Shown: in pieces, positions 28,435-37,972 of the stretch
How positions within the stretch are numbered: position 1 is the first letter of the stretch
Layout: each line of letters begins with the position of its first letter
Notes under the pieces: generated by a model
What the model saw: the letters and a program-made list of their open reading frames with translations, nothing else
What the model was told of the DNA's origin: nothing
The model's database searches: none
Virus record (IMG/VR): IMGVR_UViG_3300023174_000047
Coordinates: 1-64,000 of that record
Origin: a virus
Direction: 5' to 3' (one strand)
Length of the DNA stretch: 64,000 nucleotides
Made by a program: the position numbers and the translations under genes

Positions 28435-29586
28435 ATGGAAAACCAGGCATTTCATTTTGAGATTGAAGATCTAATCACACAATTCATTGCTGCATTTGAT
28501 GATTGTGTGATCAAGAGATTCACAGGCTCGCGTGGAACAAAAGATCAAATCAATGTGCGGTATATATATGCACCCAAGCAGCGGGTGCTGTATGATATTA
28601 TAAACAAGGGCAAAAATATTACATTGCCTGCTGTATCTCTGCATATTACACAAATTGCAAGAGATCCATCTCGTGTTTTTAACAAGCTTGATGGATTCTA
28701 CTACCCTGCTTCAGACACAAATAATGAGTATGCTGCGTTTTCTAATCAGGTATTTTCACCTGTACCAGTGAATGTATCAGTAAACATGAGCATCATTGCT
28801 AAGTATCAAACAGATTTAGAACAAATTATTTCCAACTTTGCATCATATGTAAATCCATATCTCATCATAAGCTGGAAAATTCCTGCATCTTATAATTTGA
28901 GCAAAACTTACGAAATACGAACAGAAGTTGATTGGAGTGGGTCCATTAGTTTAGCTTATCCAGGTGACCAAACACCAACAGATGTTTATAGAGTAACTGC
29001 AGATACAAGCTTTACAATTAAAGGCTGGTTATTCCCAGAAGCACCAACAAATAAAGTAAAAAATATATTCTTCATTGATGCTAATTTTTATGCTACCAGA
29101 CAACTATCTGGTAATCCATATAATTTCATATACTCAACGCTTGATGAGTATGCAACATTGAGTGCATCAAATATAGGAGGTTTTGTAGAAACAGTGAGTA
29201 TATCTGCTGCTCCAACCATTACCAATGTATATTATGCAACAAGAACAGGCATCGGTGAAAACATTACATCAAATTATACCATCAATTCATTTGTATCAGG
29301 TGGAGCCATTACTTTATTAGGCAAGAGATTCACTAATACATCTGCTGTAGCACTTAGCAGCAGCAATGCATTATTTTACAAGTCATTGACTGCACTTAAC
29401 TTTGCATATTACCCACCTATTTCGTGTTTTTTAATTAACAGTTATAGCATTATTAACGATAATGTAATGACAGTTACACTGCCTACACTTTCTGCAGCAG
29501 GTAAATTTACCGTTGCAGTCATCAATGGGGCAGGATATGACACATCTTATAGCGCCAATCAAAGTGTTTTTATTAATGTTGTGTAG
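28435..29586 (+). CDS. Tail sheath stabiliser and completion protein, T4 gp15-like, 383 aa
   Basis: N-terminal INVRYIYAPKQRVLYDIINKG...LPAVSLHITQIARDPSR...PVNVSVNMSIIAKYQTDLEQIISNFASYVNPYLIIS matches the layout of T4 gp15 (VPITYASKEHF, PRINLHLVDFSYN, the long helix before YFQPHF), and IKGWLFPE recalls its later part. It caps the contracted sheath and joins the tail to the neck. About 110 residues longer than T4 gp15; the extra C-terminus is beta-rich. Late promoter; followed by the portal gene. Confidence 0.7.
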   Translation: MENQAFHFEIEDLITQFIAAFDDCVIKRFTGSRGTKDQINVRYIYAPKQRVLYDIINKGKNITLPAVSLHITQIARDPSRVFNKLDGFYYPASDTNNEYAAFSNQVFSPVPVNVSVNMSIIAKYQTDLEQIISNFASYVNPYLIISWKIPASYNLSKTYEIRTEVDWSGSISLAYPGDQTPTDVYRVTADTSFTIKGWLFPEAPTNKVKNIFFIDANFYATRQLSGNPYNFIYSTLDEYATLSASNIGGFVETVSISAAPTITNVYYATRTGIGENITSNYTINSFVSGGAITLLGKRFTNTSAVALSSSNALFYKSLTALNFAYYPPISCFLINSYSIINDNVMTVTLPTLSAAGKFTVAVINGAGYDTSYSANQSVFINVV

Positions 29587-29605
29587 CTGTTCGCTGTTAA
29601 GCAAC

Positions 29606-29611
29606 TAAATA
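29606..29611 (+). promoter_or_regulatory. Late box for the portal gene
   Basis: TAAATA six bases before the ATG. Confidence 0.7.
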
Positions 29612-29617
29612 ACTAGA

Positions 29618-31399
29618 ATGGACTCTTCTTATAGTAATCAATCCAATGTGCAGCAAACATTTGGTAGGCAGTTAATGACCTACATTTCTTCTAAGCTGCC
29701 ATATTCTGGTTTTAATGTTCTGGATTTTACAGAAAAAGAAAATCCCAAATTCAAAACATTTGAAGAAACCGGCATTCGCAGAAACGAAGCACTTGCCAGA
29801 AATTCTGTATCACAATCTAACCTGTTCTCTGCAGGATATGGTGAATTCAAAGATGTGAACTTTGGGGATCTCATGTATGCAAATGTGCAACAAGATAAAG
29901 GTTCACGCATGCAGGATTACAGAGTAATGGCGGCATTTGCAGAAGTATCCAATGCATTAGATGAAGTATGTGATGAAATGATTAATCGCGATTCACAAAA
30001 CAACATTGTCAATATAAGGCTTAGAAACTTCACAATGGACGCAGTTGATCATGAACAGCTGCAGCTAGAATTTCAGAAATACATTCAGTTCTATGATCTC
30101 GAAAATAAAGGCTGGGCATATTTTCGAGAACTTTTAATTGAAGGAGAGTTATTTTTTGAACACATCATTCATAAAAAATATCCCGAGCAGGGTGTATTAG
30201 GCACAATTAGAATGCCTACGGAATTAGTAGATCCAGTTTACAACAATATTCAAAACATGATTGTTAAAGGCTTTCTATATAGAAAGCCAATTTTTGATGC
30301 AACTAATCCTAAGAAAAAAATTGAAGAGAAGATGATTCCTATGCAGGAGAATCAGGTTGTATATATCAACAGCGGCATTTGGAATCAAAATAAAACAGTG
30401 CGCCTGCCTTTCATTGAAAACGCCCGCCGTGCATATCGTCAATTGTCTCTCATTGAAGATGCCATTGTAATTTATCGTCTGGTGCGTGCGCCAGAGCGTC
30501 TTATTTTTAATGTTGATGTAGGCAACATGGCACCACCCAAGGCAGAAGCTTATCTACGCAAGCTTATTCAGCAATATTGGAGCAGCAAGACTTTTGATGT
30601 TGATCAGAACGATGTGGTTAGAAAATTTAACCCACAGAGCATGCTGGATAGTTTTTGGTTTGCCAAGAGAGCTGGATCTGAAGGTACAAATGTAACACAA
30701 TTGCCTGGTGGTCAGAATCTTGGTGAATTGACAGACTTGATGTATTTTGTCAAAAAACTATACGAAGCACTCAAAGTACCAGTCAATAGACTTGATCCAC
30801 AATCACAAATTTCTGCTGACAGCTCAATTTTGCGTGAAGAATTAAAATTCGCAAGATTTGTCATTAGAATGCAGCAGTTGTTTGCTACGGGTCTTAAAAG
30901 AGGTTTCTTTACTCATCTGCACCTCAAGGGGCTGTGGGATAAATGGAATCTCAAAGATTATTATTTGGATGTAGAATTTAATCCGCCTACTAATTATTAT
31001 GAGCTACGCCAAAGTCAGCGATTGGAAATTAAAGTGAGCAACTTTAATAACCTTGCTTCAAATGCAACGATTTCTCAAACATATTTACAGAAAAAATTAC
31101 TCAGCTGGAGTGACATTGATATCAAAGCTAACAGAGAGTATCTACGCGCAGATAAAGAATTGGAATGGGAGCTTAATCAGATCTCTAACTCCGGTCCATA
31201 TTGGAAGCTTATGATGGGTGGTGGTGCGGGTGGCGATGGTGGTGCGGGTGGCGAGACTGGGGGTGCTCCCCCTGCAGGTGGTGCAGGCCCAGCAGGTATT
31301 CCACCTGAATTTGCAGGCGGGCCTGCAGCTGTAGAGGCACCGCCAGAAGTTGAAGCGCCACCAGAAGCAGCAGCAGCACCACCTGAAGCAGGTGAATAG
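29618..31399 (+). CDS. Portal protein, T4 gp20-like, 593 aa
   Basis: Forms the dodecameric DNA-entry vertex. Recognised by DEVCDEMINRD, GWAYFRELLIEGELFFEHII, ARRAYRQLSLIEDAIVIYRL and APERLIFNVDVGNMAPPKAE, followed by the FWFAKRAGSEGTNVTQLPGG region and the RLDPQSQ...EELKFARFV clip/stem. The C-terminal 60 residues are an unusual Gly/Ala/Pro/Glu-rich tail not expected in T4 gp20. The order gp15-portal-neck-protease-scaffold-capsid is close to T4. Confidence 0.92.
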   Translation: MDSSYSNQSNVQQTFGRQLMTYISSKLPYSGFNVLDFTEKENPKFKTFEETGIRRNEALARNSVSQSNLFSAGYGEFKDVNFGDLMYANVQQDKGSRMQDYRVMAAFAEVSNALDEVCDEMINRDSQNNIVNIRLRNFTMDAVDHEQLQLEFQKYIQFYDLENKGWAYFRELLIEGELFFEHIIHKKYPEQGVLGTIRMPTELVDPVYNNIQNMIVKGFLYRKPIFDATNPKKKIEEKMIPMQENQVVYINSGIWNQNKTVRLPFIENARRAYRQLSLIEDAIVIYRLVRAPERLIFNVDVGNMAPPKAEAYLRKLIQQYWSSKTFDVDQNDVVRKFNPQSMLDSFWFAKRAGSEGTNVTQLPGGQNLGELTDLMYFVKKLYEALKVPVNRLDPQSQISADSSILREELKFARFVIRMQQLFATGLKRGFFTHLHLKGLWDKWNLKDYYLDVEFNPPTNYYELRQSQRLEIKVSNFNNLASNATISQTYLQKKLLSWSDIDIKANREYLRADKELEWELNQISNSGPYWKLMMGGGAGGDGGAGGETGGAPPAGGAGPAGIPPEFAGGPAAVEAPPEVEAPPEAAAAPPEAGE

Positions 31400-31485
31400 C
31401 CTATAGTTCTGCAGAGGCACAAAATTTGAGTATTAATATTTTTCTCATGTTTGTGAATATGATGCTTCCGATACTTATCAGAGCC

Positions 31486-31491
31486 TAAATA
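31486..31491 (+). promoter_or_regulatory. Late box upstream of the neck gene
   Basis: TAAATA 30 bases before the preferred ATG; a GTG only three bases downstream could be an alternative start. Confidence 0.5.
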
Positions 31492-31521
31492 TGTGTGACA
31501 TGTTTTTTCATGTACATATCT

Positions 31522-32700
31522 ATGGCTAATACTTGCACAATTACACCAATTTCTGCGTTCCAGTCTACCAACCTCAATAGTCGGATCGATTCATTTTGTA
31601 GACTTTCAGACAGAATTGTACGTGCATTGGGTGCACCATTAATTACTATTGAAGTGCATCAAGATCAAATTTTTGAAAACATAAGCATTGCATGTGAACT
31701 TTTTACAAGATATGCAGGATACACGCAAGAGTATTTGATCTTTGATTCAAATTTATATGAAAAGAATAAAGGCATAAGATTAGATTTACTTTACACCTTA
31801 TCAAATTCTAATTTAACAATCGATCGTAAACTTGAAGCACAGACCACTTCAAGATCAACATCACCATATATAGAGCCCCCTCCAGCAGAATATGTTTGTA
31901 TAAGCGCAGTACCGGTATCTTATTTTGCTCAAATTCCAAATCTATCTGCACACTTTACTGAATCTGGTCTCTTTGAGTTTCAATTACTTGATGAGCTTAC
32001 CCGTACAAATATCTTAACATCATTTAAAGCAACTCTCAACATCTCTCTCACAGGTGCCTTTAAGCAAACACAGCGCACCAATAATAAGCTTACTATACAA
32101 GGTGAGTGTACCACTACAGCAGTAGAGCAATATAATAACATGTTTGATTATGATGTTATGGATTACCGCAAAGTAATGTCTGTTACAGATTTTGAGGAAG
32201 GTAGTACCACAGGCATTAATACTTTATTTACCATTGAGCAAACTCTTGCTCAACAAACCTACTTTTCATATGCCATGGGCAATTATGGCTTTGATCTTGT
32301 GTCTTGGTACACGCTGAAAAATTGGCTTGATGTGAGAGAAAAAATGCTCGCAACTAAGCGTGAGATGAAATTTGATGACCGCACTCAGTACATGGTAATG
32401 TATCCTCAGCCGACTGCAAATAGCAGATTCTATGGTGTAATTTCAGCATATGTTGAAAGACCGCTGCGTGATTTAATCAAGGAGTTTTGGGTATACGAAT
32501 ACGCACTTGCTCTTACTAAAATTTCAGTAGGATATGTAAGAGGTAAATATGGGCAGCTGCCGCTGTTTGGTGGTCAGGTCTTTTCATCTGATATGATGAC
32601 ACAAGGCATTGAAGAAAAGAAACGCCTCGAAGAACAGCTGTTTAGCGGCTCGGCTCCAGGCATGGGTGCAGTAGAACCTGTCTGTTTTATGGTTGGGTAG
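31522..32700 (+). CDS. Neck protein, T4 gp13-like, 392 aa
   Basis: RIVRALGAPLITIEVHQDQIFENISIACELFTRYAG matches T4 gp13 ([23 protein letters not shown]..ALELY), and the end has YGVISAYVERPLRDLIKEFWVYEYALALTKI...GKYGQLPLFGGQ. It plugs the portal after DNA packaging. Longer than T4 gp13, with an inserted beta-rich middle (about 130-230). The start is put at MANTCTIT; ATG 31510 and GTG 31495 are alternatives. Confidence 0.75.
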   Translation: MANTCTITPISAFQSTNLNSRIDSFCRLSDRIVRALGAPLITIEVHQDQIFENISIACELFTRYAGYTQEYLIFDSNLYEKNKGIRLDLLYTLSNSNLTIDRKLEAQTTSRSTSPYIEPPPAEYVCISAVPVSYFAQIPNLSAHFTESGLFEFQLLDELTRTNILTSFKATLNISLTGAFKQTQRTNNKLTIQGECTTTAVEQYNNMFDYDVMDYRKVMSVTDFEEGSTTGINTLFTIEQTLAQQTYFSYAMGNYGFDLVSWYTLKNWLDVREKMLATKREMKFDDRTQYMVMYPQPTANSRFYGVISAYVERPLRDLIKEFWVYEYALALTKISVGYVRGKYGQLPLFGGQVFSSDMMTQGIEEKKRLEEQLFSGSAPGMGAVEPVCFMVG

Positions 32701-32773
32701 TGCTAGTATGTTATGTTTCAAGCATAAAAAGTCTATGATGTATGATATAAAGCGTATAATTTATGCTTACTAA

Positions 32774-32781
32774 TATAAATA
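32774..32781 (+). promoter_or_regulatory. Late promoter of the prohead protease
   Basis: TATAAATA five bases before the ATG at 32787; this excludes the upstream in-frame ATG at 32763. Confidence 0.8.
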
Positions 32782-32786
32782 CGAAT

Positions 32787-33452
32787 ATGGCGTTTAAATT
32801 GCTAGTAGAAAAACCAGCTCCACAGGAAGAGTTTGAATACATTCTTGAAGAAAAGGATCGTAATGCACCTGCAACTCTTTTTATCAAAGGTCCATATATG
32901 ATGGCAAATGGTGTAAATAGAAACAAGCGGCTATACCCATTGGAGGAGATGACTCGTGAAGTTACACGATATACATCTGAAATGATTAAAACGGGACGTG
33001 CAATGGGAGAGCTCAATCATCCAACTACCGCTGATGTAGATTTGGAACGTGCATGTCACATTGTTACTGATTTATGGCAGGAGGGCAATGTATTTTATGG
33101 CAAGAGCAAAGTTCTTTCAACACCATGTGGTCTAATTGTCAGAGCCCTCATCAATGATGGTGTGAAAGTTGGCATGAGCTCAAGAGCTCTTGGTCAATTG
33201 GTTTCTGAAAGCAATGGTACCTCCGTTGTTAAAGAAATGCGATTGGTGGCAATTGATTGCGTTGCTGATCCTTCATATCCAAAAGCGTTTGTTAATGGTA
33301 TACTCGAAAGCAAGCAGTGGGTAGTTGCAACTGATGGCAAGTATCAAGAATCCTATGATAGTTTTGAGCGAAACATCTCACGTTTACCGAAGAAAAATTT
33401 AGATGTATTTTTGCGTGAACACATCATTAAATTCATTAACCTGATTAAATAA
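32787..33452 (+). CDS. Prohead core protease, T4 gp21-like, 221 aa
   Basis: Serine protease of the herpesvirus-assemblin fold that matures the head and digests the scaffold. GELNHP carries the catalytic His78, VGMSSRALG (129-136) the Ser131/132 nucleophile, and AIDCVADPS supplies the acidic residue. T4 gp21 cuts after (L/I)-x-E, the motif seen in the leaders of many late proteins in this window. Normal length. Confidence 0.88.
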   Translation: MAFKLLVEKPAPQEEFEYILEEKDRNAPATLFIKGPYMMANGVNRNKRLYPLEEMTREVTRYTSEMIKTGRAMGELNHPTTADVDLERACHIVTDLWQEGNVFYGKSKVLSTPCGLIVRALINDGVKVGMSSRALGQLVSESNGTSVVKEMRLVAIDCVADPSYPKAFVNGILESKQWVVATDGKYQESYDSFERNISRLPKKNLDVFLREHIIKFINLIK

Positions 33453-33462
33453 ATACATTCGT

Positions 33463-33609
33463 ATGCGTAATAAACAGCAAATAATTAAATTTATCAGTGC
33501 GGTAAATAATAAAAATTACCACAGCGCAACTAAATATATACAAGCAATCGTCGAAGCCAATGTTAAGCATAAGATTGCCTCTGCCGTAAAAACCACAACG
33601 CTTTTCTGA
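33463..33609 (+). CDS. Small prohead core-type protein, 48 aa
   Basis: MRNKQQIIKFISAVNNKNYH start, basic and helical (TKYIQAIVEANVKHKIASAV). It lies exactly between protease and scaffold, where T4-like phages keep small core proteins (gp67/gp68 region), and has a TAAATA box seven bases before the ATG. The stop is one base before the scaffold ATG. Assignment rests on position and size only. Confidence 0.6.
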   Translation: MRNKQQIIKFISAVNNKNYHSATKYIQAIVEANVKHKIASAVKTTTLF

Positions 33610-33610
33610 T

Positions 33611-34498
33611 ATGGGAAATACCAACAACAACTTCGTAGACATAATTAAAGAAGCCACCGAAGGCATTCTTTCAGAGGAATCCTTAGTAGCAGTCCAAGAA
33701 GCTTTCGATAAGGCGGTAGACGAAAAGTCTACTCTAAATATTGAAGCAGCGCTTGTGAGTCAGGATGCAGAATATGCAGATAAGCTACAATCGCTTCTTG
33801 AGACAATTGATGGAAATCATACTGGCAAGCTTCTTAAACTTGCAGAAGCAATTGATACAAATAATGCTGTTAAGCTCAACAGAGTTGTTAAAAAGTACAA
33901 AACAGCCCTTGCAAATGAAGCAGCACAGTTCAAGAAAAGCCTCGTTAAATCAATGAGCAGATATCTTGAAGTATATTTGGAACAAGCAATTCCACAAGAA
34001 TTCATAAACAAAGCAGTGATTGAGCGTAAAGCTCAGCATGTTTTAGAAAATCTTCGCCAACATCTTGCCATTGATTCCGCTCTCATGGGCGAGTCGATAA
34101 GAACAGCAGTGATTGATGGCAAAAACCAAATTAATGAAGCTCATACAGAGCTTGAGAAAGTACAACGCCGCGCTCGGTTGTTGGAAGAAAAGCTTGTTAA
34201 ATCACAAGCAGATCTGATCCTTATGGAGAAGACATCTACTCTTCCAATTAAAAAGCGTGAATATGTCAAGCGTGTTCTTGATGGCAAGTCTGCAACTTTC
34301 ATTGCAGAAAACATCGATTACACCATCGGCCTGTTTGACAGGACCGAGCGTGACCAAGTTGACTTTCTCAGAGAACAGGCAATGCATGACATCGTCGCAA
34401 CAGATGATGCCCCTGCTGACAGTAGAATTGTTGAGGAGTCCTCACAATTCACATCACAGACATGCAGCCCGTATCTCCAAGAACTTTCCAAGTACTAA
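33611..34498 (+). CDS. Scaffold (prohead core) protein, T4 gp22-like, 295 aa
   Basis: Acidic, almost wholly helical protein with a long coiled coil (about 30-215, including INEAHTELEKVQRRARLLEEKLVKSQADLILMEKT split by short breaks), ending in an exposed tail. It guides capsid assembly and is degraded by the protease. Located just before the capsid gene, as in T4. Confidence 0.75.
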   Translation: MGNTNNNFVDIIKEATEGILSEESLVAVQEAFDKAVDEKSTLNIEAALVSQDAEYADKLQSLLETIDGNHTGKLLKLAEAIDTNNAVKLNRVVKKYKTALANEAAQFKKSLVKSMSRYLEVYLEQAIPQEFINKAVIERKAQHVLENLRQHLAIDSALMGESIRTAVIDGKNQINEAHTELEKVQRRARLLEEKLVKSQADLILMEKTSTLPIKKREYVKRVLDGKSATFIAENIDYTIGLFDRTERDQVDFLREQAMHDIVATDDAPADSRIVEESSQFTSQTCSPYLQELSKY

Positions 34499-34560
34499 TA
34501 TAGTACTAGTGGAATCACAAAAATGAGGTACAAAAATACCTGAGATCGAGAATAAGAAAA

Positions 34561-34565
34561 AAGGA
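34561..34565 (+). promoter_or_regulatory. Strong Shine-Dalgarno of the capsid gene
   Basis: AAGGA with six bases to the ATG at 34572, inside a 73-base leader that also holds an AGGTA/TACCT hairpin (34526-34541). It contrasts with the leaderless layout of most other genes. Confidence 0.75.
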
Positions 34566-34571
34566 ATATCT

Positions 34572-36041
34572 ATGAATAGAATCAAACCTACACAGGCTTA
34601 TATCGATCAAAATCGCGCTAAGGTGCTTCTTGAAAAGTGGGGTCCAGTATTGGATTACACCTCCAAGAACGTCGCAGCCATCGAAAACGAACATACTCGT
34701 TTAAACACCGCAATGCTCTTGGAAAACCAAGAAGCATGGTGCTTAAGCGAAGCAAACGTTGGCGGTCAAGGCGGTTCTTTTGGTAGTGCAGCGGGTGGTC
34801 AATACTCCCCTCCTACCGGAATTTCCTCTTCCGACAGCTATGCTACAAATGATGCTCGTCTTCCAAAGATTTTGATTCCGATGATTCGTCGTACGTTCCC
34901 TGAACTTATCAGTAACGAGATATGCGGTGTGCAGCCAATGAGCGGCCCTGTCGGACTCGCCTTTGCTCTTCGCTACAAGTATGGTACAAACACACTTGGT
35001 AACGCAAACAGCATTGACGGATCTACACAAGGTACATCAGGCACGCATAGTCAGCAAGGAGTTAGTTACGGAACCGGCAACGGACAAAATGAAATGGGAT
35101 ACCAGTTCATTGACACCCGCTTCACCGGTACTTCCGCAACTGTACTCTCCGGTAATAGCTACTGGACTTTCGCTAACCAAGACCGTGGTGTCGCAGAGAT
35201 TTTGAAGAATTTCGAAATCAATAGCAACATCCCAACAGTCGAAGTTAGTTTTGAAAAGACAGCAGTTGAAGCCGGTACTCGCCGTCTGGGCGCTCGTTGG
35301 TCTGTTGAGTTGGAACAGGATCTGAAGAACATGAACGGTATCGATATTGATGCTGAGATTACAAATGCTATGGCATATGAAATCCAGGCTGAAATCGACC
35401 GTGAAATGATTATCCGAATGGTCCAAACCGCACTCAGTCAGCCATACGGCGTTGGCTATTCTGTCTGGAGCCCAGCTTCAGCAGATGGTCGCTGGATGGT
35501 AGAGCGCAACCGTGACTTCTACCAGAGACTCATCATCGAAGCAAATCGCATCGCAGTACGTAATCGTCGCGGTTCGGCTAATTTCATCGTTGCAACACCT
35601 CGTGTGTGTGCAATCCTTGAAATGCTTCCTGAGTTTCAGTGGGCACCTGTCCAAGGCAACGTTAACACCCAGGCAACTGGGGTTGCTAAGGTAGGAAACC
35701 TTGGTGGAAGATTCAATGTGTACCGCGACACTCGTACTGAAGTGCAAAACAGCAATGTCTATGGTGACAACGGTTATACCGGTCAAACCGCAGGCGTTGA
35801 GTATGCACTACTTGGTTACAAAGGCAGCGAATTTTATGACACTGGCATTATCTATTGTCCGTACATTCCTGTTATGATACAACGTACCATTGGTCCAAAC
35901 GACTTCGCTCCACGTGTAGGCTTGCTTACACGTTATGGCGTTGTTGATAACATCTTCGGTGCTAATCTGTACTATCACGTAATCATTGTTCAGGGTCTTG
36001 GTGTGGCATTCACACCTGCGACACAGACAGTCTACTTCTAA
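34572..36041 (+). CDS. Major capsid protein, T4 gp23-like, 489 aa
   Basis: HK97-fold capsid protein of the gp23 type. Seen by LLEKWGPVLD near the N-terminus, the 55-90 Gly/Ser-rich cleavage region (LLENQEAWCLSEA; a gp21 site is expected here), PKILIPMIRRTFPELISNEICGVQPMSGPVGLAFALRYKYG and ARWSVELEQDLKNMNGIDIDAEI, and the C-terminal NIFGANLYYHVIIVQGLGV. Length matches the family. High expression is suggested by a strong Shine-Dalgarno and a dedicated terminator. Confidence 0.95.
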   Translation: MNRIKPTQAYIDQNRAKVLLEKWGPVLDYTSKNVAAIENEHTRLNTAMLLENQEAWCLSEANVGGQGGSFGSAAGGQYSPPTGISSSDSYATNDARLPKILIPMIRRTFPELISNEICGVQPMSGPVGLAFALRYKYGTNTLGNANSIDGSTQGTSGTHSQQGVSYGTGNGQNEMGYQFIDTRFTGTSATVLSGNSYWTFANQDRGVAEILKNFEINSNIPTVEVSFEKTAVEAGTRRLGARWSVELEQDLKNMNGIDIDAEITNAMAYEIQAEIDREMIIRMVQTALSQPYGVGYSVWSPASADGRWMVERNRDFYQRLIIEANRIAVRNRRGSANFIVATPRVCAILEMLPEFQWAPVQGNVNTQATGVAKVGNLGGRFNVYRDTRTEVQNSNVYGDNGYTGQTAGVEYALLGYKGSEFYDTGIIYCPYIPVMIQRTIGPNDFAPRVGLLTRYGVVDNIFGANLYYHVIIVQGLGVAFTPATQTVYF

Positions 36042-36063
36042 TTGAAGGAACAAAGCATTAATC

Positions 36064-36098
36064 GGCGCTGGAGGATTGCTACTCCAGCGCTTTTTTTA
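36064..36098 (+). terminator. Capsid-gene terminator, copy 1
   Basis: GGCGCTGGAG...CTCCAGCGC stem, loop GATTGCTA, seven T. Repeated at 37924. Confidence 0.9.
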
Positions 36099-36155
36099 TA
36101 CATAAACGCCAAAAAAATTATCTTGCAAAAATAAGACTTTCATATAAATAAAAAC

Positions 36156-36956
36156 ATGTCGTTGCAATTTAGAAAGAACAAAACGTGGACCGAAGAGCAA
36201 AAGAAAGAAATAATTGAATATGCAAATATGCACGGTATATGGTCTGTAAAAGCAAAATTTAACGTGTGGCCTGAAACTGTAAAATATTGGATAAATCCAG
36301 AGCTACGCAACAAGATCAAAAAGATGTCCAATGAGAGTTACAAAAAAACAAAGCAGGATGTTGATGTCAATGATCGCAAAAGAGAGTATAGAAAAATGCG
36401 AGCTGAATCAGGCGATACAGCTAGATACTGGAAACAGTGGTATAAAAGTTTAAGCACAAATAAAAAAGAACAAAATAGTATTCGCATTAAGCAGCACCGG
36501 TTAGATAACAAGGAGCAATACAAACAAAGAGCACAAAAGCACTATGTTGAAAGTAAACCACATTTACGCGAAAAATACAACACCGATCCATTGCATAAAA
36601 TGAAATGCAACATTAGAGAACATATTAGACAGGCCATCAAATATGCTAATTGCTCCAAACATCATCCATCAATTGTATATTTAGGCTGTACAATTGAAGA
36701 GTTCAAACAACACATTGAAAAACAATTTAGACCAGGAATGACCTGGGACAATCATGGCAGAGGAGAGCAATGCTGGCATCTAGATCACATTAAACCGCTC
36801 TGTTGCTTGCAACAACTTACACCAGAACATCTCAAAGATATATGCCATTTCTCTAATTACCAGCCTCTATGGGAAATAGAAAATTTAACCAAAAACGCTA
36901 AATTTCAAGAAACAGATACAAAAATATCAAACACATTACATGATCAAATTAACTGA
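36156..36956 (+). CDS. HNH endonuclease, 266 aa
   Basis: C-terminal HNH domain (about 200-255): GMTWDNHGRGEQCWHLDHIKPL then HFSNYQPLWEIENLTKNAK, with the first His-Asp-His cluster, central Asn and final N-K. The N-terminal half is basic and helical with WTEEQKKEIIEYAN...SVKAKFNVWPETVKYW, a helix-turn-helix-like DNA reader. Late TATAAATA five bases before the ATG. Overlaps the next gene by 17 bases. Probable homing enzyme or a restriction partner of the methyltransferase. Confidence 0.8.
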   Translation: MSLQFRKNKTWTEEQKKEIIEYANMHGIWSVKAKFNVWPETVKYWINPELRNKIKKMSNESYKKTKQDVDVNDRKREYRKMRAESGDTARYWKQWYKSLSTNKKEQNSIRIKQHRLDNKEQYKQRAQKHYVESKPHLREKYNTDPLHKMKCNIREHIRQAIKYANCSKHHPSIVYLGCTIEEFKQHIEKQFRPGMTWDNHGRGEQCWHLDHIKPLCCLQQLTPEHLKDICHFSNYQPLWEIENLTKNAKFQETDTKISNTLHDQIN

Positions 36957-37869
36957 ATTAAAGCAGCAAGTTATGCTCATGGCCAAAACAATGCCTAAGC
37001 AAGCAATCATTGATTTAATGCAGGGTATTATTTCTGCTGCTACTATATACAGGTGGATTTCAAATGATAGAAGCAATGATGATTGTCTGGCATTGTGTTA
37101 TACAGAACAGCAGCTTCAGCGGGAATTAAATATGTATAAAATATCTGATGGAACTTATGACGCAACTCCTCGTAACAATAAAATTGTTTTAAACTTTCAG
37201 CCACATTTTTATCATAATGAGCGCCGGCTATGGCAACATCTAGAAATTAGAGATAAATTAATTGCTAATAGAAAAAAATATTTAAACAAAAACGAATTTA
37301 CCAATGCTGAAATACTTCGAGGGTTTAAGATATCTGGTATTTGTAGCGGTTTTTCGCATTTCTCTCCATTATGGTTGCGTAAATTTATACAGCAATACAA
37401 TATAAAAGATGTTTATGATCCCTGTGGTGGGTGGGGTCACAGAATACTTGGTGCACTAAATATTAACTATCATTACAATGATGCATGGGAAGCATCATGT
37501 ATTGGTGCTGAAAAAATTATTAATTTTTGTAATGCGCATCACTCTGTTTCCAATAACGACTGCACAAAAATTTATACAAAAAATGACGCATGCTTCACAT
37601 GTCCGCCATACTATAATATTGAACAATATAGTAAAAAAAAGTTTAGGGATACAAATGATTATCAAGAATTTATTAACTGCATGATTGGTAATAGCGTTGC
37701 AAATATTTGGGGCGTAGTTATAAACAGCACCTACAAGCACCATGTGCAATCTGCATTTGAGCTGCAGGGATACAGATTAATTCAAACAACAAAATTAGGC
37801 AAGACATTTTCACACTTTACTAATAAAGCTAAGCAAAATGCTGAATGGCTATTTGTTTATGTTAGATAG
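36940..37869 (+). CDS. DNA adenine-type methyltransferase, 309 aa
   Basis: SAM motif I VYDPCGGWGHRIL (158-170) and catalytic TCPPYYN (220-226) indicate an amino-methyltransferase acting on N6-adenine or N4-cytosine. The N-terminal 50 residues contain a helix-turn-helix-like segment (MPKQAIIDLMQGIISAATIYRWI). Translationally coupled to the HNH gene. The pair could protect and cut the same site, or the enzyme could mark phage DNA. Confidence 0.75.
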   Translation: MIKLTELKQQVMLMAKTMPKQAIIDLMQGIISAATIYRWISNDRSNDDCLALCYTEQQLQRELNMYKISDGTYDATPRNNKIVLNFQPHFYHNERRLWQHLEIRDKLIANRKKYLNKNEFTNAEILRGFKISGICSGFSHFSPLWLRKFIQQYNIKDVYDPCGGWGHRILGALNINYHYNDAWEASCIGAEKIINFCNAHHSVSNNDCTKIYTKNDACFTCPPYYNIEQYSKKKFRDTNDYQEFINCMIGNSVANIWGVVINSTYKHHVQSAFELQGYRLIQTTKLGKTFSHFTNKAKQNAEWLFVYVR

Positions 37870-37923
37870 CTTTATACTTACGAAAAGGATCGTGTACTTC
37901 TGATTGAAGCAAAAAATCATATT

Positions 37924-37957
37924 GGCGCTGGAGGATTGCTACTCCAGCGCTCCTTTT
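37924..37957 (+). terminator. Capsid-gene terminator, copy 2
   Basis: The same stem and loop as 36064-36098; similarity also extends about 20 bases upstream (ATTGAAG.AA.AA..CAT). Confidence 0.9.
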
Positions 37958-37972
37958 TGTATAAATATAAAC

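Noticed and set aside
31142-31422. Minus-strand frames under the 3' end of the portal gene
   Set aside because: Produced by the GC-rich, repetitive Gly/Ala/Pro tail of the portal; Ser/Pro/Ala-rich artefacts.
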